In this document: positions 1-8,129 of the stretch, in pieces
How positions within the stretch are numbered: position 1 is the stretch's first letter
How the letters are laid out: each line of letters starts with the position of its first letter
Source of the DNA: Ruminococcus sp.
Lineage (GTDB): Bacteria; Bacillota; Clostridia; Oscillospirales; Ruminococcaceae
Direction of reading: 5' to 3'
Assembly: GCA_017521805.1 (NCBI GenBank)
Contig: JAFXDK010000051.1
Location: 52,469 to 116,468, forward strand
Length of the DNA stretch: 64,000 bases
Notes under the pieces: model-generated
Databases searched by the model: none
Told to the model about the DNA's origin: nothing
The model's input: only the letters and a program-made list of their open reading frames with translations
Made by a program: the position numbers and the translations under genes

Positions 1-399
1 TATATCCATTGAATGTGCAATGTCGAGAACTATTTGCAACGGGTCATAGTCACCGTTGTTAAAAGTTCCGCAGGGGTATATTTCGGATTTGTAGTAAGCG
101 TCGCCCTCAGGATGAACATGAAAATACACTGTATTTATTTCACGGATATCTTGTTCTTCGAGAAGTTCAGTAATAGCCGCTGAAAATTCCTCTTTAGATT
201 TTCCTTGCATATATTCTGTGAATTCGACATAAGGAAGCCATGTGGCTTTCTGATATTCGTAATTCAGCGGAACATATGAGCTTTCTGTCACTGCGGAAGT
301 TGGTGCCTGAGTTTTGGGAGCAGATTGACTATTTTGTGAAATTGTACAGCCTGTCAGCAATAGAGGAATTGCCAGTAAAAAATAAATCCGTTTTTTCAT
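1..399 (-). CDS. Glycosyl-hydrolase-like lipoprotein (GHL10/DUF187 type), 3' end outside window
   Basis: The reverse strand reads 133 codons from ATG at 399 to the window edge with no stop. The start has GGAGG 5-9 nt upstream. The N-terminus is a lipoprotein signal with lipobox LLTGC, followed by a Ser/Thr/Gln-rich spacer. The body carries the family's opening pattern: ATWLPYVEF, then INTVYFHVHPEGDAYYKSE and YDPLQIVLDIAHSMDI. This matches the first strands of the glycosyl-hydrolase-like 10 (YngK/DUF187) TIM barrel, where a PEGDA-type segment and a DPL..v...H segment are conserved. It is probably an exported membrane-anchored protein acting on carbohydrate; the substrate is not known. Most of the catalytic domain lies outside the window. 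Confidence 0.8.
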   Translation of the reverse strand, partial: MKKRIYFLLAIPLLLTGCTISQNSQSAPKTQAPTSAVTESSYVPLNYEYQKATWLPYVEFTEYMQGKSKEEFSAAITELLEEQDIREINTVYFHVHPEGDAYYKSEIYPCGTFNNGDYDPLQIVLDIAHSMDI

Positions 400-535
400 A
401 TATGCCTCCATGGGATTTTTGATTTTGTATATTCTATGTGAAAAGGTTGCAGAATTATTACAATTTGAAAATGGAAAAAACGAAAAATTCCCAATAAACA
501 GCGATTTCAGCTTGTTTTGCTTTTTGCGGCAGATA

Positions 536-564
536 TTGACATAAAGCGAGTTTTAATGTATAAT
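536..564 (+). promoter_or_regulatory. Sigma-A promoter of the penicillin-binding lipoprotein
   Basis: Perfect TTGACA (536-541) and TATAAT (559-564) with a 17-nt spacer. Transcription would begin near 571, so only the ATG at 598 is usable; upstream in-frame ATGs overlap the promoter. Confidence 0.85.
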
Positions 565-597
565 TATTTTATACATACTATCAGGGGGATGATTAAT

Positions 598-2100
598 ATG
601 AAAAAATCTTCAAAACGATATATTTCGGCGACAGTTGCGGCATTATCGCTTATTTCCGCCACATCCTGCGGCACAGTAGTACAGACTGTAAGTTCTCCGT
701 CGGTACATACAGGAATGCTTTCAAAAGGCGAAACTATCAGCACAACAACAGCGGCTGAATCTATAATAACTGAAGATGTGACGGTTACAACAGCAATGGA
801 AGCCGCAACAGAAACAGGAACAAAGCCAGCTGTATCAAATAAAGTTATGCGCGGTAATCTTTACGATGCAGATGGCGATATTCTTATGTTCAGTCAGTCT
901 GACAGCAGCGGCAAAGAAGTGCGCATGACAAACGACAGCAATAAGGTTGCTTTTGCAAATGTGCTCAATGAAATGTCTGAGGGAATAGATTTAACTCTTG
1001 ATAAAACTCTGAGAACGCCAAATCCCACAGTAGTTGAGGGCGGTGAATACGGGCAGAGCGTTCAGCTTACTTTTGACGCTGATGTGCAGAATGCGATATA
1101 CGATTATATGGCAAGCCAGAATATGAATGGCTGTGCTGTTGTAATGAGAAGCGACGGTTCACTTATGGCACAGGTATCGTACCCCTCATATGACCCCGAT
1201 GTATATTATGGTGTTGAAACTGAGGAGGATTTAGCATGGGGAACATACGGAAACAAGGCATTTCAGAATTTTCCACCCGGCTCATGCTTTAAGATAATGT
1301 CGGAGGTGCTTGCGGATAAGCACGGTATATATTCGTTGTACGACGAGGGGGAATGGTTTTTTGACGGTGTATCAATCGTAAACTGGGACCACGATACAAA
1401 CGGCGGATATCCTATGCAGAGAAGCCTTTATTCTGCATTTGTAAATTCAAGCAATATATATTTTGCAAGAGCCTTTGACCAGATAGGCAAGGACGCAGTT
1501 CTTGAAGATTTAGATACCATATTCCATTTTGGTACAGATATCGAATGTGATTTCGGTGTTCTGGGAAATAATATTGAGATATACTGCAACGACGATTTGC
1601 GACGTACAGCATTTGGTCAGTCCTATGTCATGACTTGTCCGATTTATCTCGCGGCTCTTGGACGTGAAGCGGCATACGGTGATATGGTAAGACCTTTTAT
1701 CGTGAAAAATATAGTTGATACAACCGACTTCAACACTGTAGTTGAAGCAGGTTCAAAATCCAATGAAGTAATCGGAAGTATACCTGTAGAGTGCAGACAG
1801 AATCTTCTTGACGGAATGAGCGGTGTTGCAAGCGGACTTGGTATATCAGTTCCCGCAGGCTATGAATTCTACGCTAAAACTGGAACTGCTGAAACATGGG
1901 AAAATGATTTTCTTTATATTACAGGAATACTGAAAAACACAGCAGATGACGGAAACGGCGTATATACAGACTATAACGACTACAACGGTTCATACATTAT
2001 AGTAATACAGGTGAGAAATCCTGCATATTTTGGTTATAGCTATGCCAGCGAATCAGCGGCACTATATCAGGGTATAGTAAATGCTGTTGTAAACAACTGA
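598..2100 (+). CDS. Penicillin-binding transpeptidase-domain lipoprotein
   Basis: 500 aa. The start at 598 is set by the promoter just upstream and an AGGGGG Shine-Dalgarno. The N-terminus is a lipoprotein signal (lipobox near Cys24), followed by a Thr/Ala/Glu-rich linker to about residue 110. The rest is a transpeptidase domain with the three penicillin-binding motifs in order: SCFK (catalytic Ser about 229, Lys about 232), SSN (about 284-286) and KTGT (about 427). The family acylates on this Ser to cross-link peptidoglycan stems outside the membrane. There is no transglycosylase domain and no obvious long PBP-dimer domain, so it resembles short PbpA-like class B enzymes rather than FtsI. 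Anchoring by lipid instead of a transmembrane helix is less usual. A vanZ-family gene follows 19 nt downstream, probably in the same transcript. Confidence 0.85.
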   Translation: MKKSSKRYISATVAALSLISATSCGTVVQTVSSPSVHTGMLSKGETISTTTAAESIITEDVTVTTAMEAATETGTKPAVSNKVMRGNLYDADGDILMFSQSDSSGKEVRMTNDSNKVAFANVLNEMSEGIDLTLDKTLRTPNPTVVEGGEYGQSVQLTFDADVQNAIYDYMASQNMNGCAVVMRSDGSLMAQVSYPSYDPDVYYGVETEEDLAWGTYGNKAFQNFPPGSCFKIMSEVLADKHGIYSLYDEGEWFFDGVSIVNWDHDTNGGYPMQRSLYSAFVNSSNIYFARAFDQIGKDAVLEDLDTIFHFGTDIECDFGVLGNNIEIYCNDDLRRTAFGQSYVMTCPIYLAALGREAAYGDMVRPFIVKNIVDTTDFNTVVEAGSKSNEVIGSIPVECRQNLLDGMSGVASGLGISVPAGYEFYAKTGTAETWENDFLYITGILKNTADDGNGVYTDYNDYNGSYIIVIQVRNPAYFGYSYASESAALYQGIVNAVVNN

Positions 2101-2119
2101 CACAATTATCGGAGAGAAT

Positions 2120-2548
2120 ATGAGGAAAAAAACTGACAATTCAAAAGAGGAAAGACAGCCTGTTCTTATATGTGTATTGATGATATACTTTTTTGTGGTG
2201 ATGTATATTACATTATTCAACAGGGAAATCGGAGTACGTCGGTCGATGCTTGAGCCATTTTTTGAAATAAAGAGTATGATTGATACAAAGAGATATCAAT
2301 ACTGGCTTGGGCAGATATTCGGGAATTTGATAATGCTTTTTCCATTGGGAGTACTTTTGCCCATGATATCCGACTGGTTTGAAAAAACAAAAAGGACAGC
2401 ATTGGCAGGATTGACAGTTTCTCTCTTTATTGAGCTTACTCAGTTCATCACAGGCAGAGGCTTATGTGAGCTTGACGATATAGTACACAATACAATAGGA
2501 GCGATTGCTGGAATACTTGTATACAAAAAAATATCTTTGTTTCAATAA
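2120..2548 (+). CDS. VanZ-family membrane protein
   Basis: 142 aa with about four hydrophobic helices and a short charged N-terminus. The C-terminal half has the VanZ pattern: FGNLIMLFPLGVLLP, then IELTQFITGRGLCELDDIVHNTIGA. The TGRG, DD and NT.G residues are the family's conserved core. VanZ proteins are integral membrane proteins of uncertain biochemistry, first seen in teicoplanin-resistance clusters but widespread in Firmicutes. The gene starts 19 nt after the penicillin-binding lipoprotein with its own GGAGAG site, and a strong hairpin follows, so the two genes probably form a bicistronic unit. There is no van ligase context here, so a resistance role should not be assumed. Confidence 0.85.
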   Translation: MRKKTDNSKEERQPVLICVLMIYFFVVMYITLFNREIGVRRSMLEPFFEIKSMIDTKRYQYWLGQIFGNLIMLFPLGVLLPMISDWFEKTKRTALAGLTVSLFIELTQFITGRGLCELDDIVHNTIGAIAGILVYKKISLFQ

Positions 2549-2554
2549 AATAAG

Positions 2555-2598
2555 AAAAAAGGAAATACCCAGGATTGATCACGGGTATTTCCTTTTTT
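2555..2598. terminator. Bidirectional intrinsic terminator
   Basis: A perfect 10-bp stem (2561-2570 with 2583-2592) is flanked by A6 on the left and T6 on the right. It serves the convergent vanZ-like and TraB-family genes. Confidence 0.9.
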
Positions 2599-2601
2599 GT
2601 T

Positions 2602-3723
2602 TTATGAAACCTTTTCTACAGTGTAACCCATACCTTCAAGAAGGTTATCTACACCATTTTCGCCTGAATAATGTGCAGCACCAACCATGTAGAAACAGTT
2701 TTTGCCCTCTTTAAGATACTGAGAAGCCTTTTCAGCCATATTCTGATTGCGGTCGTCCAGCATGAGCTTAACATAAGCCTCATGGTCATCCTTGATATCT
2801 TCAGGGAGCTTATCAACATCAACATCGGAATCAAAATCAAGTTCACCGTCGCCTACAGCCCAGCCGTTGTAAAGCTCAGCATAGGATTCAGCGAATTCGT
2901 CAATATCGTCCATGCTGTCGATAACTTCGCTGATAGTGTAATCTGCATAATCATCAGAGTAAGCATTAAGAGCACCTGTCTGAGTAGCAAGGTCTTCGAT
3001 GTTGATAATCTCTTTGCCGTCCTCCTGCGCGAGGCCGATGAAGTATGCATCAGTACCTGAAAGCTGCATATTCTCAAGGCGGAGGAGCATTACTGATGTA
3101 AGCTGATTAATCCAATAACCTGTTGTATACTGGTCGAGCATTTCGCTGTATGCGCCGATGCTCTCAAAATAAGCCTTAGCCTTTTCATAAGTTTCAGCGG
3201 AGATATGTTCCTTAACAGTAGAACCGTCGCTATAAATCATGCCGTTTACGTATTCAAGCTGAGCGTTTGCGTCTGTTGTAATCGCTGTGATATCGTATTC
3301 TACAGCAATAGAATCAGCATTGTTGTAAATCTCCATGATATCAGCAGGATATTCTGTGATACTTGCAGGGAGCATATGAATAGTACCTAAGAGATGAATA
3401 GTATTGCCTGTTGCAGGGTCTGTAACTTTCCAGAGAGGAGGGTTAATATCTGTTGTAGTGATAAACTCGTTGATATCAGCAGTTGCACCGAACAGAGCTT
3501 CAATATCTACTTCACCCTCAGCTACAGTTGCCTCTTCAGCAGCCTCAGTTGTTTCGACAGATTCTGTTACAGTTGTAGTTTCAGCAGCTTCTGTTACAGC
3601 TGTAGTTTCAGCAGTTTTATCAGAAGTGTTGTTTTCATTTGCAGTGTCTTTCTTTTCGCAGGAAACGAAAGAGAGTGTCATTGCCACAGCCATAACAGCA
3701 GCTGTAATTTTTCTTGTTTTCAT
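2602..3723 (-). CDS. TraB/GumN-family lipoprotein
   Basis: 373 aa. A lipoprotein signal ends at lipobox SFVSC (Cys22). A low-complexity Thr/Ala/Glu/Val linker runs to about residue 70. The remainder is a TraB/GumN domain: PPLWKVTD at the start, LLGTIHMLP (GTIH about 113-116), and a C-terminal GAAHYSGENGVDNLLEGMGY block. The GxxH motifs at both ends are the family hallmark and relate it to the TIKI/EreA-type fold, for which metalloprotease activity has been shown in some members. The substrate here is unknown. It is transcribed alone and converges on the vanZ-like gene. Confidence 0.85.
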   Translation of the reverse strand: MKTRKITAAVMAVAMTLSFVSCEKKDTANENNTSDKTAETTAVTEAAETTTVTESVETTEAAEEATVAEGEVDIEALFGATADINEFITTTDINPPLWKVTDPATGNTIHLLGTIHMLPASITEYPADIMEIYNNADSIAVEYDITAITTDANAQLEYVNGMIYSDGSTVKEHISAETYEKAKAYFESIGAYSEMLDQYTTGYWINQLTSVMLLRLENMQLSGTDAYFIGLAQEDGKEIINIEDLATQTGALNAYSDDYADYTISEVIDSMDDIDEFAESYAELYNGWAVGDGELDFDSDVDVDKLPEDIKDDHEAYVKLMLDDRNQNMAEKASQYLKEGKNCFYMVGAAHYSGENGVDNLLEGMGYTVEKVS

Positions 3724-3778
3724 AAAAAATAATCCCTTTCTGTGAGATATATCATTGAGAATTTTTTCACAATCTCAC

Positions 3779-3807
3779 AATATATATTTTAGCATGTTAA
3801 TAGACAA
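3779..3807 (-). promoter_or_regulatory. Probable promoter of the TraB-family gene
   Basis: On the reverse strand TTGTCT (3802-3807) and TATATT (3779-3784) are separated by 17 nt, about 55 nt upstream of the start. Confidence 0.5.
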
Positions 3808-3912
3808 AAATCAATATGAGTGGTTGAATTTTCACAGTTCTATCAAAATATTTGTATGTATAACTAAATTGATTAAACTTTCAACTATACTTTTTAAAAA
3901 CCAAAAATTATT

Positions 3913-3941
3913 TTGACATTTTATGATGAAAGTGGTATAAT
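3913..3941 (+). promoter_or_regulatory. Sigma-A promoter of the unknown membrane protein
   Basis: Perfect TTGACA (3913-3918) and TATAAT (3936-3941), 17-nt spacer, with a GAGGGAG site and ATG just downstream. Confidence 0.85.
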
Positions 3942-3970
3942 ATATATATTACATATGAGGGAGAAAATCA

Positions 3971-5722
3971 ATGAAATTATTTTCAATAATTTTTCTGATA
4001 TTCAGTATTATACTTGAAGTTTTGGCGTTTGTGTTATTTGTACTTGTATTTATTGCAGATGTAGTGGAGAATAGTGCTTCAGACTGGATTTTGTTTCTGG
4101 CGATAGCCCTTATACCACTGTTATGGACACTTATTTCCGCTGTAACTCTGAAAAGAGTAATAAACGGCAGAGTTAAGGTAATACCTGCGGCAATACTTAT
4201 GAAGCTTACAGTACTCTTGTTGCTGAGTGCAGCAGCATTTCTTTCATTAGAAGACGGAATATATGCGGCGAGCCTTTTCGCCATTACAGGTTTATTTTGC
4301 GGATTCAGTGCATTTGCAGCCACAAGACTGCGCAATATAACATCTGCACCGGGAATTCCTGAAAGATATCAGTTCAAGGGATATAACGCAGGAAATCATT
4401 GGTATTTCGCCGCTGTGGAGTATCTTCATAAAAACAACAGGAATATTTCAGAGCTTGCGTATATGATACGTAATGCCGCAATGAGAAATACTCAAAATGA
4501 TGAAAGTCAATCAGGCGGACTTACTTTTGATGAGAAAAACAAAATTACAGAATACGCTTGTATGCCCTTTGTGTATCTTCTGCAATGGCTTATAGAAAAT
4601 AATCACATGAGCGAATTTTTTATGAAGAAATTCAAAGCTGATGATATAGCGAATGTGAAAAGTGGTTTTATACCTACAATGTATTTTTTCAAAAATGCCA
4701 TGCAGTGCAGAATTGACAGGTGGGATATCAGCGAGAAAATACATAATTTTCTTATCTGGTATTATGAGCCATTTACAAATGCAGGCTGTTATCGCCGTAT
4801 AAATGAAGCGTATCTGTTTGATTATTGCAGCATAATCCAGAGCAAAGGCGCTGATTTGTATTGCTGTGATTACCATTATGATATCTACAGAGAGCTTAAA
4901 GAAAAATTCGACAGAAAATATGAGGAATACCTTGAATTTGTTGAAAGGGACAGGAAATTTGTCTCAGAGTATAACAAAACAGGTGCAACGCTGAATTGGA
5001 TGCTTTTTGATAAGAACCTTGAAATATATGCAAATCATGAACTTACGCCAGAGGAAATTGAAAATTGTGAATACGCCCTGAACGGTTTATATGACAGGCA
5101 GATAAAACAGCTTGAACGCATGATAGTCAGAAAAATGACATTGAGTACACCTGTTGATTTTCGAAGTGATATTATACCTGAATCCGTACATATTCATAAA
5201 GCCGAAAATAATGATGTTTATTTCTCCGTAGGCTGCGGTATATCAATTGACGAATACAAGATTATCGGATTTACTGTAAAAAATGGTGTTATTGTAAATA
5301 TGACATACGATTATGAATTTGATATGCCATACTGCAATTATGAAAATGAACGATATGAACTCGGAAACAATGATATAGATTTCCTGTCTCTTACCAATCA
5401 GAGCACTGTCGATGAATTATGTGAGCGCGGAGAACTGGAAATTGTGGAAATAAAAATCGAGGGTATGCAGATGAACAACGACAATGGACGCGGAAATATA
5501 ATATATCTGACTCCTGCCGCTGCAAAAATTTTCAATGAGAATATTCGCAGATTAAATATTCTCAATAAAGCTCATTTAATAAATGATGTAAATATTTCGT
5601 GCAGCAGATGTGAAAACAGCATAGTTCCGCAGGCAATATATTTTGCAGGAATTATAAAAAACACTGAAAATCCGCAGGAAAAAGAAACCTACAGATACAG
5701 CGACTTGCTTGTTGTGTGGTAA
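3971..5722 (+). CDS. Unknown protein: four N-terminal membrane helices plus large soluble domain
   Basis: 583 aa; I do not recognise the family. Residues 1-120 hold four hydrophobic segments (about 5-30, 38-57, 70-92 and 95-112). A cytosolic-looking domain of about 460 residues follows. It is rich in Tyr, Asn and charged residues; the part around 125-330 looks helical and includes paired Cys near 302-303. A later part (about 400-500) looks beta-rich, with FSVGCGISIDEYKIIGF and VNMTYDYEFDMPYCNY. There is a CSRCEN Cys pair near residue 543. It has its own consensus promoter and appears monocistronic. No neighbour suggests a role. Confidence refers to this being a real gene. Confidence 0.8.
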   Translation: MKLFSIIFLIFSIILEVLAFVLFVLVFIADVVENSASDWILFLAIALIPLLWTLISAVTLKRVINGRVKVIPAAILMKLTVLLLLSAAAFLSLEDGIYAASLFAITGLFCGFSAFAATRLRNITSAPGIPERYQFKGYNAGNHWYFAAVEYLHKNNRNISELAYMIRNAAMRNTQNDESQSGGLTFDEKNKITEYACMPFVYLLQWLIENNHMSEFFMKKFKADDIANVKSGFIPTMYFFKNAMQCRIDRWDISEKIHNFLIWYYEPFTNAGCYRRINEAYLFDYCSIIQSKGADLYCCDYHYDIYRELKEKFDRKYEEYLEFVERDRKFVSEYNKTGATLNWMLFDKNLEIYANHELTPEEIENCEYALNGLYDRQIKQLERMIVRKMTLSTPVDFRSDIIPESVHIHKAENNDVYFSVGCGISIDEYKIIGFTVKNGVIVNMTYDYEFDMPYCNYENERYELGNNDIDFLSLTNQSTVDELCERGELEIVEIKIEGMQMNNDNGRGNIIYLTPAAAKIFNENIRRLNILNKAHLINDVNISCSRCENSIVPQAIYFAGIIKNTENPQEKETYRYSDLLVVW

Positions 5723-5890
5723 TAATATTGCTCCCCCAACTAAACCTTGCCGTCAAATATTCAGCATAAAGAAAATTTCTCTGCGTCAGAAAAACTTGAA
5801 ATGCGACAGCATTCCTGCGTTTTTCTTCCTTGATAAATTCCCTTTCTGCTTTCATCTTTTTGGCGAGGTATAATTGGTGGGGCAATAGAA

Positions 5891-5926
5891 CAGGCACTGT
5901 CCCGTTTTGAGACAGTGCCTGTATTT
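5891..5926. terminator. Intrinsic terminator hairpin between convergent genes
   Basis: An 11-bp perfect stem (5891-5901 with 5911-5921) is followed by a T-rich run on the plus strand. It sits just past the stop of the minus-strand esterase. Confidence 0.75.
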
Positions 5927-7813
5927 TTATTCAATAAGTCCGAATCCCCAGATTGTAAAGCTGCCGCTTCCCGAGATAGAAACGTTAAGCTCTCCGGAGG
6001 TTTCCTGATAGTAGCCCAGTTCTGCGTCGGGACCGCCCCAGCAGTACTGCTTGTTTCCGCTGATTTTTGTTGTCTTGCCGTTTACGGTTACATCTATGCT
6101 GCCCATTCCCGAGCTGTTAGCCTTGAATACCACAATAAAGCCCTTGCCGCTAGCAGTAAATGTCATAGGACTTCCGCCATTGAGGTTGTAGGAGTAGGGG
6201 AGTGCTGAGCCGCCATAGCCGCTGCCTGCTGTCCATGAGCCTGCGTTGAAGTTTGTGAGAGTTTTTGGGTCAACATTTTTGCAGGTTTGATATTCTGTAC
6301 CGTATACTGTAGAAGTCGGAACAGTATATGATTCAGAACGATTTTCTGTTTTCATAGCCTTGCGGAAGAAGTAACCGAGACAATCTGCAATAAGCTGACC
6401 GCCATTATCGTGAGGGTGATATTCATCGGAGAAGTAATCTCCCTTGCCGAGGAATCCGCTGTTGAACGCCTTTGTAAGAGCGTTATCCATGCTGATTATC
6501 GGGATATCGAAATTTTCTCCTACAGGTATCATCTGCTTCTGGCTTGAGAAGCCGCCCTGAGCACGATTTATGAGTATCACAACAGCTGGCTCATTGGGTA
6601 AATCGAGGAATTTCTTGATAACACTTTCAAAGCATTTCTTGTACATGATATCCTCGTGGTCGTTTACGGAAAATTCAATGAATACGATATCGGGATTCTT
6701 TTCAACGATATTGCTTTCACTTCTTACAAGTCCGACAACGGAGGAAGTTCCCGAAAGACCAGCATTAACCTCTGTGAATCCGCCTGTTGCAAATGTCGAT
6801 TTAACATAATTTGAAAACGGAGTTGAATACTTCTTACCCTCAGTAATAGAACCGCCGAGATAAGCCATTGTAAGCTTTTCGCCGTTTTCCGCAGCTTCAA
6901 GCTTCTTTGTAAGGCGGTATGTATTGCCCATGCTGTAAATTGAACTTTCGTAGAAGTCAATCCACTGAGAAGTCGCTGTTTCTGTATAATCGTCCCATTT
7001 ATTGTCGGGCTTAGGGGGTTCGTTGAAAGTAAATTCGGAAATTTTACCCAAGAGGTACTGTTCAAGCTGAACTGCGTCTGCAATTTCAATAGTGCCGTTT
7101 TTGTCAACATCGGCAGATTTTTCATAGAATTTATTATCAAGTCCCTTTGTCAGCGCCTGACGCATAAGAATCATGTCAAACACATCAATTGTACCATCAC
7201 AGTCTACATCACCGGGTGAAACAACAAGAGGCTTTGCGCCGCTGATTTCAGTGCCAGAGGGAGCCGCAACAGCCTCGTCAATATAAAAGCTTGTTTCTGT
7301 ATCTATTGTTTCAACGTATATTATAAGGTTAGATGCATCCTCGGGGATTGTATAGGCTTTATTTGTAAGCTGTACCCACTGTCCTGACGAAACTTTTGCT
7401 GTGGCAATTTCGCCGTAAGCAGTTGTGCTTTCGGGGGTTGTGTACTGCAATGTAAGCTTGAATTCTTCGGTAGATGCACCTCTTTCGTACATAGCGTTTA
7501 CACTGAAACTATAAGTTTCCCCTGCCTTAAAAACGGTGGAATCAAGCTCTTTGGAAACGCCGTTCCATGAAGCTGTTCTTCCGCTGCAATAAAGGGATGC
7601 TCTACCCTCGTAGGCGGCAAGTTGATTTTTTTCAGCGGCCGCTTCACCTCTACCTGTCCAGCCGTTTGTGTCGGATTCAAAGTTGTCGTTGAAGTAATAG
7701 TGGTTTTCTGCGGCAGAAATACTGAGGATATCTGCTGTCAGCATTGGTACGGAAGCTGACATAGTGAGGACTACGGCGGTTCCGACGCTTGTGAGTCTTT
7801 TTCTCAGAAACAT
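5927..7813 (-). CDS. Secreted SGNH/GDSL carbohydrate esterase with CBM22-like module and type I dockerin
   Basis: 628 aa. A signal peptide (about 1-34) is followed by a beta-sandwich module (about 37-190). Its NFESDTNGWTGRG opening and ASWNGVSKELD block resemble CBM22 xylan-binding modules. Residues about 199-260 are a type I dockerin with two calcium-loop repeats, GDVDCDGTIDVFD and ADVDKNGTIEIAD. The SGNH hydrolase (about 313-480) has GGSIT (nucleophile about Ser322), FSVND (Asn384) and DEYHP (Asp463, His466). A C-terminal beta-rich region of about 130 residues is not assigned. The order implies cell export, docking on a cohesin scaffoldin, and deacylation of a polysaccharide, with xylan the best guess from the CBM. 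The dockerin lies between the binding and catalytic modules rather than at an end. ATG has a GGAGG site. Confidence 0.85.
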   Translation of the reverse strand: MFLRKRLTSVGTAVVLTMSASVPMLTADILSISAAENHYYFNDNFESDTNGWTGRGEAAAEKNQLAAYEGRASLYCSGRTASWNGVSKELDSTVFKAGETYSFSVNAMYERGASTEEFKLTLQYTTPESTTAYGEIATAKVSSGQWVQLTNKAYTIPEDASNLIIYVETIDTETSFYIDEAVAAPSGTEISGAKPLVVSPGDVDCDGTIDVFDMILMRQALTKGLDNKFYEKSADVDKNGTIEIADAVQLEQYLLGKISEFTFNEPPKPDNKWDDYTETATSQWIDFYESSIYSMGNTYRLTKKLEAAENGEKLTMAYLGGSITEGKKYSTPFSNYVKSTFATGGFTEVNAGLSGTSSVVGLVRSESNIVEKNPDIVFIEFSVNDHEDIMYKKCFESVIKKFLDLPNEPAVVILINRAQGGFSSQKQMIPVGENFDIPIISMDNALTKAFNSGFLGKGDYFSDEYHPHDNGGQLIADCLGYFFRKAMKTENRSESYTVPTSTVYGTEYQTCKNVDPKTLTNFNAGSWTAGSGYGGSALPYSYNLNGGSPMTFTASGKGFIVVFKANSSGMGSIDVTVNGKTTKISGNKQYCWGGPDAELGYYQETSGELNVSISGSGSFTIWGFGLIE

Positions 7814-8015
7814 AATTTTTCCTCCTTAAATATATTTTTTCAGCTAAATTGTATTAATTTCGATTATACTATATATTAAATATACTACAATTTTTAAGGA
7901 TTGTAAATGTGATGTTGTTCGAATCGCAATATATGATTGAATAATAGCAATAAATGATAAGTTTTGGCGATATAATATCTGTGTTACTTAAATGATAATT
8001 TGCAGAAAGTTAATT

Positions 8016-8063
8016 AAACAGCGTTTATTAAACCATCACAAACAGTGTTTATTAAATCATCAC
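8016..8063 (+). repeat. Two tandem 24-bp repeats immediately upstream of a promoter
   Basis: Units 8016-8039 and 8040-8063 differ at 2 of 24 positions and share a GTTTATTAAA core. The second ends 7 bp before the -35 box at 8071, a position suited to an activator or UP-type element. Confidence 0.8.
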
Positions 8064-8070
8064 AAATACC

Positions 8071-8099
8071 TTGACAAAATGAAAAAAATAATGTATAAT
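8071..8099 (+). promoter_or_regulatory. Sigma-A promoter of the PAS-GAF-GGDEF gene
   Basis: Perfect TTGACA (8071-8076) and TATAAT (8094-8099) with a 17-nt spacer. It excludes the long open-frame extension back to 7992. Confidence 0.88.
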
Positions 8100-8129
8100 C
8101 TATATATAAACTGTACTGGGGGTGTGATA

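Larger units (their letters stand above)
7814..8129. other. Divergent intergenic region of the esterase and the diguanylate cyclase
   Basis: 316 bp, very AT-rich. It holds a likely reverse-strand promoter for the esterase (TATAAT at 7863-7868, TTGTAG at 7885-7890, 16-nt spacer). It also holds a tandem repeat and a consensus forward promoter, listed separately. Confidence 0.6.

Noticed and set aside
2120-2548. Glycopeptide resistance locus (VanZ plus a Ddl-like ligase)
   Set aside because: The two genes are about 58 kb apart and no vanH, vanX, vanR or vanS is present.
5652-5897. Reverse-strand 81-residue frame across the end of the unknown membrane gene
   Set aside because: It overlaps a better-supported gene and a terminator, has no good ribosome site, and looks like repeat or spacer sequence.
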